Assembly (NCBI GenBank): GCA_023014485.1
Contig: JAJOZX010003301.1
Coordinates: 62,001-126,000, forward strand
Source: Bathynomus jamesi
Lineage: Eukaryota; Arthropoda; Malacostraca; Isopoda; Cirolanidae
Length of the DNA: 64,000 nucleotides
Reading direction: 5' to 3'
The notes beneath the pieces are model-generated. The model ran no database searches. It saw only the letters and a program-made list of their open reading frames with translations, and was not told the DNA's origin. Within the stretch, counting starts at the first letter, position 1, and every line of letters begins with the position of its first letter. A program made the translations under genes and the position numbers. Of this stretch, positions 10,162 to 21,356 are shown one piece after another.

Positions 10162-10233
10162 AGGTCCGTAGCATAATGGTAGAGCGTCCGACCGGCAATT
10201 GGAAGGCCCTGGGTTCGATTCCCAGGCGGTTCG
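10162..10233 (+). tRNA. tRNA-like gene R16 (GGC)
   Basis: Unit R16, full copy. Confidence 0.6.
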
Positions 10234-10425
10234 CCTCATTTTTCATTATTTCGTTATCTCTCCTCCTCGTGTGCAGAAACGTTCCTTAATACTTATGTCG
10301 TTTCTATTCATTTATATACTGCGCGGTCATTGCAGTTATTTGCACATATTCACGATTTGCGAGGGTGCTCTCTGAGGGCATTGGTTTCTGCCCTATTTGG
10401 GAGAATTTCGATTTGTGATTGAGTG

Positions 10426-10497
10426 AGGTCCGTAGCATAATGGTAGAGCGTCCGACCGGCAATTGGAAGGCCCTGGGTTCGATTCCCAGGCGGTTCG
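10426..10497 (+). tRNA. tRNA-like gene R17 (GGC)
   Basis: Last unit before the array is cut by (TA)n at 10610. Confidence 0.6.
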
Positions 10498-10609
10498 CCT
10501 CATTTTTCATTATTTCGTTATCTCTCCTCCTCGTGTGCAGAAACGTTCCTTAATACTTATGTCGTTTCTATTCATTTATATACTGCGGCGGTCATTGCAG
10601 TTATTTGCA

Positions 10610-10854
10610 TATATATATATATGTATATACTGTAATATATATATATATAGATATATATATATATATATATATAAAGGGTTTTCCTCCAGACTATGAGTTT
10701 GATGATGAATTTTGATAAATATTAGAGGCTGAAATTAGGGGCTGAAATTTCTTTTGGGCTGTAAGTTTGAACTTTCTGCGCTTTACATAACAGGATTTTT
10801 CCAGTTTGAACCTCCCCTCCTAGTATAAAACCGATGGTTAACGCAGTTTTGAAA
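10610..10854. other. (TA)n tract and unrecognised sequence
   Basis: 10610-10672 is TA-rich microsatellite. 10673-10854 has no ORF; it may be the 5' part of the mariner that follows, but no left TIR matching its right end was found. Confidence 0.5.
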
Positions 10855-11920
10855 ATGGCGTCTGACAGTGATGTGCATTGTAGACAAAGTGCTGTTATCA
10901 GTTCTTAACCGCAGAGAAGGAAACAGTTGGAAATATTCACAAACGTTTACGGAGATGCTGTTGTTGCTCGAAGCACAGTTGGACGCTGCTCTAAACGTGT
11001 GAGATCATCGGAGAGAGGGAGAGCCAGCCTCGATGATGAGCCACGCAGCGGTCGCCCGACACCGGATGTGACATCTCACACTGTGCAACGTGCTAACAGC
11101 ATCATTCGGTCAAATTGGCGCGTCACATACAACGAGCTATCACTGGAGCTAGGAATTAGTGAAGGAAGTGTGAATACGATAATTCGGCAACTGGGATACT
11201 CAAAAGTGTGTTCACGGTTTGTTCCTCGCGAACTGACTGAAGATCACAAAGCCTAAAGAAAAGAAATTGCTTCCGAGTCGTTAGTTCGATACGAGACAGA
11301 AGGGGGATGACTTCCTTTCACGAATTGTGAGTGGGGATGAGACTTGGGTACACCACTTTGAACATGAAACAAAACGCCAATCCATAGAGTGGCATCACAC
11401 AGACTCCCCACTCAAGAAAAAGTTCAAAATGGCTCCCTCTGCACGAAAGGTTATGGCCACCATCTTCTGGGACATGAAAGGGGTGATTCTGGTGGACATT
11501 ATGAAGAAAGGACAAACAATCAACTCAAAGGCATATACTGCTAGTGCTACCCTACAGAGACTCCAGAGACGTATAAAGCGAGTTCGACTGGAGAGAAAAC
11601 TGGAAGACGTCCTTCTTTTGCACGATAACGAAAGATCACACAACAGTTTGCAAACAAAAAAGGCCATCACAAAAATGCGCTTGACTGTGTTACCCCACCA
11701 TCCATACAGCCTGGATCTAGCACCTTCAGACCTTCATTTGTTTGGGCCAATGAAGGATGCTATTCGTGGAAGAAAGTTTCAGAGTGACGATGAGGTTGTT
11801 GAGGAGGTTAAGAGGTGGCTCCAGCGGAACCCAGCTGACTTTTACCAGCAAGGAATAAAGGCCGTTGTTTCGAGGTGGAGGAAAGCCGTAGAAAAGGATG
11901 GAGACAATGTGGAAAAATAA
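10855..11920 (+). pseudogene. mariner transposase, DD34D type, broken
   Basis: From MASDSDVHCRQSAVIS the sequence carries the helix-turn-helix half (ELSLELGISEGSVNTIIR), then the catalytic half. The triad is visible: D in SGDETWVHHF, D in LLHDNERSH, and D in SLDLAPSDLHLFGP, with 34 residues between the second and third, which is the mariner spacing. An in-frame stop near 10907, TAA at 11254 and an extra G in the GGGGG run near 11303 break the frame. The family cuts and pastes DNA at TA dinucleotides; this copy cannot. The sequence resembles the SETMAR-like mariner group. Confidence 0.88.
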
Positions 11921-12028
11921 AAACTTGTAAAAAAGGTATGTAACTACTTGTGTACAAAATTTCTGGAACTTACAAGGAAACTTGGAAAGAAAAAAAAAGC
12001 TGGGGCAAAATATACTGAGTGGCCCTCG
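10855..12028 (+). mobile_element. left-truncated mariner (DD34D group)
   Basis: The right end reads ATACTGAGTGGCCCTCG followed by TA, i.e. an inverted TIR of CGAGGGCCACTCAGTAT type. No matching left TIR is visible upstream, so the left end is lost or diverged. Confidence 0.7.
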
Positions 12029-12232
12029 TAATTGCGTGTTACAGGGTCCTCTCAATACGCCAAACTGTATCCCGAGGCCACGAAATTCTGTATATAGTCG
12101 TATATTTATGTGTGAAGAAGGTACAGTAAAAAGGTCATAAATTTATTTCAGTTAATAAAAAACATACAAACCTTTTAAAGTGTCACATGTTTAAAAAAAA
12201 TCACCCGATATATATATATATATATATTATAT

Positions 12233-12275
<43 letters not shown>
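12029..12275. other. intergenic sequence with (TA)n
   Basis: 12029-12206 holds no ORF; 12207-12275 is a (TA)n tract abutting the next element. Confidence 0.6.
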
Positions 12276-12279
<4 letters not shown>

Positions 12280-12695
12280 GTCATGCAAGAAGTAAATAGA
12301 CACCCTTAATTTTATGGTAAAATGTATGCATCCAATTTTTTTGCCATCATTATGACTAACATTCGTTTCCTACATTTCTATCTTTGAAGAAGGACTTATG
12401 CCAATATTCTCAAGTGGTCAAATTGAAAAAGACAGCTGCCTGTTCATGGAAGATGGAGCCCCATGCCACACTGCAAAAAAGACGAAAGAATGGGAGGAGC
12501 AAAATGGTATCAAACGACTTCCTTGGCCGAGTCAGTCCCCTGACATGAACCCCATAGAACACGTGTGGGCAATACTAGACAAGACTTTACGTAAAAAGCC
12601 CAAAAAACCAGCAACACGATCAGAATTGTTGAATCTTTTACGCCAAATTGTTACAGCAAAATCTGGGCTGATTATTTACTTCTTACATGCCTCTG
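12276..12695 (+). mobile_element. internally deleted Tc1-like element
   Basis: 420 bp with ~23-bp inverted termini: CAGAGTCATGCAAGAAGTAA at the left and TTACTTCTTACATGCCTCTG at the right, TA on each side. Only the C-terminal third of a transposase remains inside. Confidence 0.85.
12398..12675 (+). pseudogene. Tc1 transposase C-terminal fragment (DD34E)
   Basis: MEDGAPCHTAKKTKEW holds the second catalytic aspartate; SQSPDMNPIEHVW holds the glutamate, 34 residues later, the Tc1 signature. The DNA-binding half and the first aspartate are deleted, and the reading frame runs into the right TIR. Confidence 0.85.
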
Positions 12696-13044
12696 TATAT
12701 ATTAGTGGTGCTCACAAGTATTCGTACAGAGAAATATTTCAGTTATATTCGTCCTTATCTTTTGTACCATGCATATGATAGTTATGAAAAGTTTAGTTTG
12801 TTTGGAAAATTTTAACAAATTAGAAAAATTAGTTTAACTCCAACATATAATGTAAAACATCAAAGAATCTGAGGAAACTAAAAAAGGTTAAAATGCAAAA
12901 GTTTTCGTACATTTATTTACAAAATTTATTTACAAATTTATTTACAAAATTATGAAGAATTTAAAATTTTTATCAGTAGTTGGCTGTTTATTGATTACAG
13001 ACTGTTGGCAGTTCTGAATTCTAGAATTTTCTCTTTGAATCTTC

Positions 13045-14446
13045 ATGGAAGACATAACTGTACAGGCCATTAGTAAGCAATGGGTCAGATGTAGGGCAGG
13101 GTTATGATTAATCAGTTAATCAGTTTCAAATTTAATCATTAATTAATCAAAAAAATATTTTTAGAAAATGATGGGAAATTATTAATTTTCCTCATAATTT
13201 CAACATCATTTTACCTTAAATTTTGTAATGTATCATTTCAATTCGGCACCTTTTTGCCTGTATAAACTGTCTAATCCGCCCATGCCTGATTTCTTGAACT
13301 AAAGCAAACTAAATGTTATCTCATGTAACAGAAACAATAAAGCTCTTTCTTACTCTTTCCAGAAGTACTTATTTTTTAATAATTTTTAATCAGTTAATCA
13401 TTGATTAATTAGAACATTTCATCATTCAGCACTTTTTCCTAAAAATTATTAATTAACCATGCCCTAGTCAGATCTTAAGAGATCTGTTATTGTGCACACG
13501 AGTCTGAAAGAGTTTTAGGAAAATAGGAGAATAACTTCGAATTCCATTTACGACGGTTGCTGCAGTTATAAAGAAATGGAAAGGCTTTGGAACAATCAAA
13601 ACTCTACCAAGGCATGGACGACCTTGCAAGATTTCAGAACGTACAGCTAGACGGATTGAAAGAATGGTTGCTACGAATCCACGAGTGACTGTAGGTGATA
13701 TTTGCCAAACATTAAGACTGTTTGAGATCTATATTCATCCCTGTACTGTGTACTGTACGTCGTACATTGAGAAAGAATGGTCTGCATGGAAAGAAAACCT
13801 CTGCTACGAAAAAGACACAAAGAAGCTCGTTTAAAGTATGCCAAGGATCATCAAAATGATTGATTTGCATTCTGGAAGAAAGTTCTTTGGACAGACGAAA
13901 CCAAACTTAAATTATTCGGGAACAACGAGCAACAGTATATTTGGCGAAAATCAAGTACTGCATTCGAGAAAAAAAACATCCTTCGTACGGTTAAACATGG
14001 TGGTGGTAGTTTCTTCTTTGGGGATGCTTTAGGGCTCCTGGTCCAGGAAAGTTTGTTGTCATCAATGGAATCCTGAATTCAAAGAAATATCAGGAAAGTT
14101 ACTTGAAGGAAATATATTGCCTTCAATTCAGGAGTTGCCAATGGGTCGCAATTGGGTACTACACTAAGATAATGATCCAAAACATAAAAGTAATGCTCAA
14201 CAAAATAATTTCAAGCTTCTCGAGTGTCCCAGTCAAAGCCCAGATCTCAATTTAATCAAGACTTTATGGTTTGATTTGAAAAAATGTGTCCGCAAGAGAA
14301 ATCCTTCGAATCTGAATGAAGTGCAATAATTTTCTTTAGAAGAATGGGCTAAAATTTCTACTGAGATATATCGAAACTTTGTAGAAAAATACCCAAAACG
14401 AATCAGTGAAGTCATTCAAGGAAAACGTGGACACAGAAAGTATTAA
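13045..14446 (+). pseudogene. Tc1-like transposase, decayed and interrupted
   Basis: It begins MEDITVQAISKQWVR and is split there by a hAT MITE. Beyond it come TVAAVIKKWKGFGT (first helix-turn-helix), RHGRPCKIS (GRPR motif), ARRIERMVATNPRVT (second HTH), TDE-equivalent LDRRNQT after a frameshift, and a C-terminal KRGHRKY-like end before TAA. Several frameshifts and stops occur between 13500 and 14445. Confidence 0.8.
13092..13466. mobile_element. hAT-type MITE inside the Tc1 transposase
   Basis: 375 bp with TIRs TAGGGCAGGGTTA / TAGGGCATGGTTA and an 8-bp target duplication GTCAGATG (13084-13091) and GTCAGATC (13467-13474). Interior is AT-rich with palindromic ATTAATCAGTTAATC words; no ORF. 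Confidence 0.85.
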
Positions 14447-14539
14447 ATAACTTTGTAAGTAAATGTATGAAAACTTTTACATTTTAACTTCTTTTTCCTC
14501 AAAAAATTCTTTAATGTTTTACATTATGTGTTGGAGTTA

Positions 14540-14846
14540 GGCGAAGGTTACAAGAGTGACTCTGTCGCTACGTCAGAGTTGTAAGGTGTTGCAGCGACAA
14601 AGATGCAGTGGTTGTTGCAAACTACATGGGTTACGACGAGTCGCTGCGATTTCATCGTTTTTAGTGCCGCGTGGCAATGACGCCGTGTAGCCTACCGCAC
14701 TTGGAACAATGCAACGCAGCCGGATGTAACAGAGAATAATTGTCCAGGCGGTTGTAGCTTGCCCCATATGAAACAACAGTTCTATTCTTTGCGATTTGTC
14801 GCTACAACTTCGTTGCAGCGACATAGTCGCTCGTGTAGCCTTGGCC
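14540..14846. mobile_element. MITE with ~30-bp imperfect TIRs, TA target
   Basis: Left GGCGAAGGTTACAAGAGTGA and right mirrored GGCCAAGGCTACACGAGCGA, continuing into GTCGCT; flanked by TA at 14538-14539 and 14847-14848. GTCGCTGCAAC-like words recur inside. Removal restores the long TIR of the host Tc1. Confidence 0.8.
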
Positions 14847-14977
14847 TAAAACAATTTTTTTTATTTATTAAATTTTTCCAAATGAACGGTAAACTTTTCA
14901 TAACTATCTTATGCATGGTATAAACGATAAAGATGAATAAAACTGAAATATTTCTCTGTACGAATACTTATGAGCGC

Positions 14978-15018
<41 letters not shown>

Positions 15019-16064
15019 TGTATATATGGTGTCCCAATATAAATATACCAAAAACAAATACTTGCTGTAAAAATCATGTGAATAAGGAGAATTTCAATTT
15101 TCTTAACAGTTGTTTACATTTGATATGTAAAACATTTAATTAAAGATTTTCATACGAAATGTGTAATTAAGTACCAAAATTATAAAATGAAGTAAAGCGC
15201 GCATACCTTCTTTTTTCTTGCAGGAAGGAGGGGCCAAGGGCGAACGCCCACAAAACTTTCTCCACCCCCCTCATAAGGAGAAGTAAAGAGCCAAAATCAA
15301 GGTCCAAAATTTTTGAGGTGCTTGCACACAATGCATTTGAAAGATTGAAGGTCACAGAAAGAGGAAAGATGGATTGAGGAAGGTTATTCCAGAATTGACC
15401 GATTGAGTAGATGAAAGTGAGAATACCGATTAACCCTTGTGGTTAGAATGTCGGACAGAAAACAGATGAGAATGTGTCGAATGTTTGGTACTGCATGCTG
15501 TCTTTACAGGAGGCGGCATGCAGTTAGAGTTCAGAAGAACAGTGTCCGTTAAAATAGCGATAGTAGAGAGAGAGTGAGGCAACACTGCGGTGAAGAGAGA
15601 GGGATTGAAGAGTAAGTAAGGGGCGAGGAAATGATGAGACTAAAAGCCTTTGATTCCACCCGGTCAAGTAGAGCTGTGTGGGTTGAGCCACCCCACACAT
15701 GAGAAGCATACTCCATACAGGGGCGGACAAGATCCCTGTACAAAAACAGCAACTGAGTCGGAATAAAGAAACCTCGGAGCCGGTACAGCACACCTAACCC
15801 CTTAGAAGCTGTTTTGGATTTAGAGAGTATATGTGATATTTCCAGGAAAGATCACGAGAAAAAGGCAACACCAAGAATGTTAAGAGAAGAGGAAGGATTG
15901 AGTTGTGTATTGTTGAAGATAAGGGGATAATCACGTGGAAAATTATGACGAGCAGACAGATGAAGAAACAGGGTTTTTGATGCCTGGAAAACCATAAGAT
16001 TTGCTCTCACCCAATCAGAGGGTGCTATGAAAATTCGGTCTCAGAAAATTAGGACTTTTAAAAT

Positions 16065-16395
16065 AACTAAAAAATATGTCCTAAAAATTGGTATAGTTTA
16101 TTAATGAACTACAAATATGTACTACAAATTTATAAGATTTATTTAGTAACGAAATTAACTTAAAATATGTACTAAAAATTGCTAAGGTTTATTAAGTATT
16201 AGGACAAATTCAAATATGAAAATCAGGTCCCAGAAAATTCGGTCGTAGGAAAATAAAAATATGTGCTAAAAATTGGTATAGTTTATTAATAAACTATAAA
16301 TATGTACTACAAATTTATAAGATTTATTTAGGAACGAAATTAACTTAAAATATGTACTAAAAATTGCTAAGGTTTATTAAGTATTAGGACGAATT
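16065..16395. repeat. tandem duplication of a ~185-bp AT-rich unit
   Basis: The words TTGGTATAGTTTATTAAT, CTACAAATTTATAAGATTTA and AAAATTGCTAAGGTTTATTA each occur twice in the same order, at 16090-16190 and 16275-16380. Confidence 0.8.
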
Positions 16396-16593
16396 AAAAA
16401 TTTGGTCTTGAACACAGAAACTAACGAAAATATCACAACTTAACCTAACCAATCATCAAGGCCGTACAGCTGACCTAACCGGGCATTCAGTTGACCTAAC
16501 CGGGCATTCAATTAACCTAACAGGTTAATATTGGTTATTTCACCTAAATATCTTCTGATCTTTTCGTATTAGGCACTCACTGTCATGTATTAG

Positions 16594-17387
16594 CAGTGGT
16601 GGGCACCGTTAACCAAAAAGTTAACTTCGATAACGATAATCCGTTAACCCCAATTTTAACTCCGATAACGATAATCCGATAATTTTACTACAAAGTTAAC
16701 GGAAGTTAACGATAATCCGTTAACGATAACTATTTTTTACTAACATTTAAAAAAATCAAGGAAAAAAAAAGCTTTAAAACCCATAGAAAATGTTTATTTA
16801 TGCAAAAATCCAACAATAAATAGGTATTTAACTGTATTTTTATCAAGTTTTGCAACTTTTTGCTTAATAACTTTTTTTTTTATTTTTAAAAAAAATGTAC
16901 TGATTACATGTTTTGAAACCCTTGTAACCACTAACCATTAACTAAATTTTAATTTACCAGAGAATTATTATGGCGGGAACTGAAAGGTAAAATTAAATTT
17001 TAGGCACATTTATTAAAGACTATGACACAATGTGCTGGTTGCCCTCAGAAAGACCAACTTCTCAAAGTTAGGCCCAACTGCCAGTCTTGACCTCTTGGGC
17101 CTCAGGATGTCCTTGCCGAGAGAGAAGAGCCGTTCCACTGCGGCAGAGGACAGAATTGGCAGACTGAAGTTATAGCGGTTTGAATTCATTCGCGGAGCGG
17201 TGATCTTCCGTGAATGACTCCTCGCAGTTAACGTGTTAACGGACTTTAACAGAATAAATATCGAGTTATCGGAAGTTAACTGGTCCGATAACGATAAATG
17301 GAAATTAACTTCCGTTAATAGTCCGTTAAAAAAAGTTAACTTCGTTAATTAACTGTTATCGGATTAACGCTTTAGTGCCCAACACTG
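16594..17387 (-). mobile_element. hAT element remnant
   Basis: Ends CAGTGGTGGGCACCGTTAAC and mirrored CAGTGTTGGGCACTAAAG. 8-bp flanks TGTATTAG / CGTATTAG. The interior is full of GTTAACTTCGATAACGATAA-like words and carries a transposase tail. Confidence 0.8.
17030..17215 (-). pseudogene. hAT transposase C-terminal dimerisation fragment
   Basis: The minus-strand frame reads LPILSSAAVERLFSLGKDIL then RPKRSRLAVGPNFEKLVFL, the typical hAT C-terminal block (S-A-x-V-E-R-x-F-S). The rest of the transposase is gone. Confidence 0.82.
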
Positions 17388-17594
17388 CGTATTAGGCACT
17401 CACTGATGTATACTGAACATAACGAGTAAATTTTTTTTATTTTCAATCGTTCGGCGGTGGTTGGTTGGTGGCTGGTTTTAAACCAAGACCGAATTTTCTG
17501 AGACGAATTTTCTGAGACCGAATTTTCTGGCCACCCAGATCAGAGGGACGCTTTGTGAAACGGGTGAAGTGAAAGGCGGAATCATCGGCATAGG

Positions 17595-17991
17595 CAGTGG
17601 AGGATTAACCTCTACCAGGCCCAGAGGGCTAAAGCAAATTTCGGGGCGCTTTGCCCTTCAATAAAAAAACATTAATTTTTTTAAAAATTTTATCTTTTTT
17701 CACAATTAAAATAAATCAAAATTTACATAACCAAAGCACGTTTGGAAGAGGCAAAGACAAACTGTCACAGCAATGAAAAAATTACGTCACAGTTATATCC
17801 GTACAAAGAAATAACTTATACAACATGAATTTCAATGTCACAAAAGGAAGGTAACTATTTTTTTGTCAGTTTTGGCAAAATTGAATTTATAAAAAAATGT
17901 TAAAAAATAAATTATTCTACTTTTGGGGGCCGCTCTTTATTGCGGGGTCTCTGGACTGTTGACCCGTTCGCCCATGCTTTAATTGGCCCTT
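17595..17991. mobile_element. hAT-like MITE splitting the LINE YADD region
   Basis: Starts CAGTGGAGGATTAACC, ends near AATTGGCCCT, with flanks GGCATAGG / GGCATGGG. Removing it joins the RT frame PIQSHA to YADDS. Confidence 0.6.
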
Positions 17992-20538
17992 GGCATGGGA
18001 CTGGATAGGACAGGAAGTGCGACTTAATAAATCATTGATAAATAAAAGGAAACGAGTGGGTGACAGAAGAGAACCCTGAGGAACACCAATATTAATATCT
18101 TTAGAAGAACAGTGGCCATCTACAACCCCAGCTATAGATCGGCTAGAAAGGAAATCAGAGAAGGATAGGAACCGGAAGGCAGTTTGGAAATTGAGGACTT
18201 GTGCCAGACTCCACCAAAAGCTTTTGATATGTCGAGCGCATAAAAAAGGTTCCACCGAAATCCCAAAAGGAGGATGACCAAGAGTCAGAGAGATATGCAA
18301 GAAGATCGCAAGTAGAGCGTTCCTTGCGGAACCCATACTGACGATCTGAAAGAAGATTGTAAGAAGAGAAGTGTTCACGAACTTTCCTATAAAGGATAGA
18401 TTAAAAAACTTTGGAAAGGAAAGAAATTAATGCAATTGGACGATAGTTGGAGAGTTGAGAGCGAATTTCTAGCAGCGAGGAAAAGTACCAGATGAAAGGC
18501 AAAGACGGGTTTGCATAGGTGCAGAAGCACAGTTCTTGAGAAGAACAGGAGGGACACCATCAGGACCATACACCCTCCTAGAGTTGAGCCCAGATAGGGC
18601 AAAAAAAAATCTTTCGAAGAAATTCTAATTTCAGACATAATTAAGTCAGAGGGGGAAAAAAACGGAGGAAAGCTCCGGAATCGTCCAGGGTTTAGTTGGA
18701 GGCGAAAGTCTTAACGGAGAGTTCAGCTTTATCAGGAGAAGGGACGGCAACTGAGCCGTCGGAATGGAAAAGAGGAGGGAAAGAAGGGGAAGTAAAGTTC
18801 TTGGAGAGATTCATGGCTAGGTGCCAGAAAGAGCGAGAAGAATTGGAATTAGATAATTTTCGTATTTTTGTCTGTTGAAGGAATCTTTGGAGAGTCGAAG
18901 AACAGATTTTGCACGATTCCGAGCAGAAATACAAGCTGAGTGACAGACAAAAGTTGGATGGCGACGGTACCTTCTTTCTGAAAGACTCCTCTCTGTTGCG
19001 GATAACACTAGAAAAGTAAAGTTAAGCTAAGTTTTTTGCATTTGTAGTAGGAAAAGAATATGGAATATTCGCCTCCTTGTCCGAGAGAATCAATCCATGG
19101 GGAAATCAAAGAAGTGCTGCTTAAGGGCCTCCTAATCGGCGCGCCAAAGTGCCAAAGCCGTCTCCTCTTGGGAAGATGCAGAGGCCGAACTGGAGCGATA
19201 GGACAGGAAAAGGATATAAGATGGTGGTCGGAGGGGCCCCAACGGGTAAAATGGTTTGACAGAGTAAGAAGAAGGACAAGAGGCGAGAAATAAATTCAGA
19301 ATATTGAGCTTATCTCCAAGGTGATCGGGAACACGAGTAGGGTGCTGTGCAATCTGGTCTAGGTCATCTAGGATAGAAAAGTTGTAAGTTAGTTCACAGG
19401 GGTGTCAGTGAAATGGGAGAAAAACCAAAGGTGGTTGTGAGCAGGAACAGAGGGTACAGAAAAGTGGTTCCGCAGCTACTGTACTATACTCGAAATAATG
19501 CAATTTTAGGTCGTTAAGCGTGTCGCTAGATCCTATAGGGGGTGTAATTTTTAATTAAAACCTGATAGGCCATTACTACTCTACAGTACATTCTAAACTT
19601 CAGCATTTTATTCATTACCTTGTTTTTCAAAGCGAATAAGATGACAGCTCATAGAGAAAAGAAAAATATTGTTACGTTTGTGCATGAAAGTGGTACAGTT
19701 GTTGCTGCTCAAAAACGCTTTCGACGTGAAATGAACAAGCCACGACCCGAAAGAAAGACATGGCATACGAAGATGTGTTGATCAATTTGAGAAAAATGGA
19801 ACTGTACTGAAAAGCAAATCTCCCGAAAGGCCGAAAATATCTCTTAGAAAAATTAATGCAGTTCGTGAAGCATTTACCACAAGCCCTAAGAAGTCAATTA
19901 GGAGAAGCTAAGTTAAACATACCACGCTCTTCTGTCCAAAGAATCCTTCATAAAGAATTGTATTTTAAAGCTTACAAAGTGTACGTTCTTCGACAACTTT
20001 TAGAGGAAGATTATGAAGCCAGAACAAACGGGCAATGATTTAATAGAAAGGATAGAATCAGATGAACACTTTCTACCAAATCTCATTTTTAATGACGAGG
20101 CTACATTTCATATTTCAGACAAAGTAAACCGCCACAGCTGTAGGATTTGGGGTGAGCAACAACCCACATGAAATCTATGAACATGAGAGGGATTCCCCAA
20201 AAGTAAATGTTTGCTGTGTTTTGTTACGTTCTCGCATCTATGGACCTTATTTTTTTTGATGGACGAATTGTAACTGGCGGTTCTTACCTAAAGATGCTAA
20301 AGTTTTTTATTCCACAGCTCCAAGGAACTCCCTGCGTGTTACAAAGAACAACCTTCCAACAAAATGGAGCATCACTACATTTTTCTTGAACAAAAGTTTA
20401 CCATAACAAACAAAGGAATCTTCAGAAGCTAGAACATCGTATCCATGATGCTGTCATGTTCATCTCTGAAGCTATGTTGGAAAATGGATTTTCAGAATTT
20501 GAATGCAGAATAAGATTAAATATAGCTAATGATTATAG

Positions 20539-21356
20539 CAGGGCTGTGGAGTCGGAGTCGGAAGCAATTTTGGTGGTGCTGGAGTCGGAGTCGGAGTCGG
20601 TAAAAATGTACTGACTCCGACTCCGACCTCAATATAAATTTTAATAAAATATGTTTTTGTGTGTGATATCACTGGCAGCTATGGTGGTTAAACCACTTAA
20701 ATAATAAACACAATGTTTTCCATTTCAGACACTAATGCCATTAATTCATTTTTTCTTTTCAGATAATATTTTTATTTTTAATGCTTATTTAATTTCGAGT
20801 TCTTTCTAAATTTCATAAGTTTTTAACTTTCAAGTCTAAAACCCCTTTCACAATGGCAAAGACACTTCCAACAAAGTCTGCAGTTTTTTAATATTTTACA
20901 ATAACCACAGATGGGAAACATTTCGTGTGTCAGTGTATGATAGAAGATGATGATGATGAAAAATTATGTGAAGTAAAAATCAGTGATAAAAATGCACCAA
21001 CCAGAGCATCAAATTTGAAAAGACATTTGCAGTGTTTCCATCCCAAAATTTTAGAAGTTGTCATTGAGAAAGATAGTAATAAAAACCTTCCAACTACTTC
21101 AAAGTTAACAAAAGATCAGAAATCTACTGAACGACAAGCACCACTTACAAGATTCTTTACTACAGACAAAGTTACAGTAACAATGACCACAGATGATGAT
21201 GCTTCACGTGGTGGTGATGAAATGCCTCTTGTGTAATTATCATCATAGCAGATTTAGAATTAATATACCTTCGGAGTCGGAGTCGGAGTCGGATAGACAA
21301 AAAATTGAGGAGTCGGAGTCGGAGTCGGTTTTTTATGTGCCGACTCCACAGCCCTG
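20539..21356 (+). mobile_element. hAT element with GGAGTC-rich termini
   Basis: TIR CAGGGCTGTGGAGTCGGAGT with an exact 8-bp target duplication GATTATAG (20531-20538, 21357-21364). Subterminal regions hold arrays of GGAGTC hexamers in inverted orientation at both ends. Internal deletion leaves only the N-terminal ORF. Confidence 0.9.
20853..21236 (+). pseudogene. BED-finger N-terminus of a hAT transposase
   Basis: MAKTLPTKSAVF is followed by an in-frame stop, then YFTITTDGKHFVCQC, ASNLKRHLQCFHP: C-x-C, then H-x4-H with spacing as in BED zinc fingers. The catalytic DDE and dimerisation regions are absent. Confidence 0.75.

Larger units (their letters stand above)
6110..10609 (+). repeat. right arm of tRNA-like tandem array (17 units)
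   Basis: Seventeen units in the opposite orientation to the left arm, spacing 258-264 bp. The first unit begins part-way through the repeat at the CTGC shared with the left arm (6110-6113). The last ends abruptly in GTTATTTGCA followed by (TA)n. Units 8591-9980 carry more small indels than the rest. The two arms could pair over roughly 4 kb. Confidence 0.95.
12703..14982 (+). mobile_element. Tc1-like element with long TIRs, invaded twice
   Basis: The left end TAGTGGTGCTCACAAGTATT and the mirrored right end AATACTTATGAGCGCCACTA start inverted repeats that can be followed for about 200 bp. The inner parts (for example TAACTCCAACATATAATG) also match once the MITE at 14540-14846 is removed. The right end abuts (TA)n. 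About 1.6 kb remains after removing the two inserts, the normal Tc1 size. Confidence 0.85.
16023..17538. mobile_element. MULE-like non-autonomous element in the LINE
   Basis: Ends carry inverted GAAAATTCGGTCTCAGAAAA motifs (one copy left, two staggered copies right). ATCAGAGGG stands on both sides (16014-16022, 17539-17547), a 9-bp duplication as in Mutator-type elements. No transposase of its own; it hosts a hAT copy. If the GGG belongs to the TIR the duplication would be shorter, so the superfamily is uncertain. Confidence 0.6.
15180..19490 (-). pseudogene. Jockey-like LINE, EN + RT relic
   Basis: Read on the minus strand from 19490: an endonuclease C-terminus (QHPTRVPDHLGDKLNILNLF, then PLGPSDHHLISVSC with the conserved SDH); then RT blocks including GVPQGSLLSPTRFLLFINDL near 18030. 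The YADD catalytic box (YADDSAFHF) lies at 17548-17594, split from the previous block by a hAT. The thumb region LLFLYRDLVRPCMEYASHVW is near 15700. Numerous stops and shifts; the 5' end with most of the endonuclease is missing. Confidence 0.82.

Noticed and set aside
2202..10497. Cluster of ordinary tRNA-Ala(GGC) genes
   Set aside because: C at position 33, poor 7-bp acceptor pairing and an extended outer stem argue against normal translation tRNAs; kept as tRNA-like instead.
2189..10510. Identical 66-96 residue ORFs (MKNEANRLGIEP... and MSEVRSIMVERP...) in every array unit
   Set aside because: They read through the tRNA-like gene and its spacer; their identity simply mirrors the DNA repeat, and no codon-type variation or start context supports translation.
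2125..10609. CRISPR array
   Set aside because: Units are 264 bp, nearly identical throughout with no unique spacers, contain Pol III promoters, and the DNA is eukaryotic.
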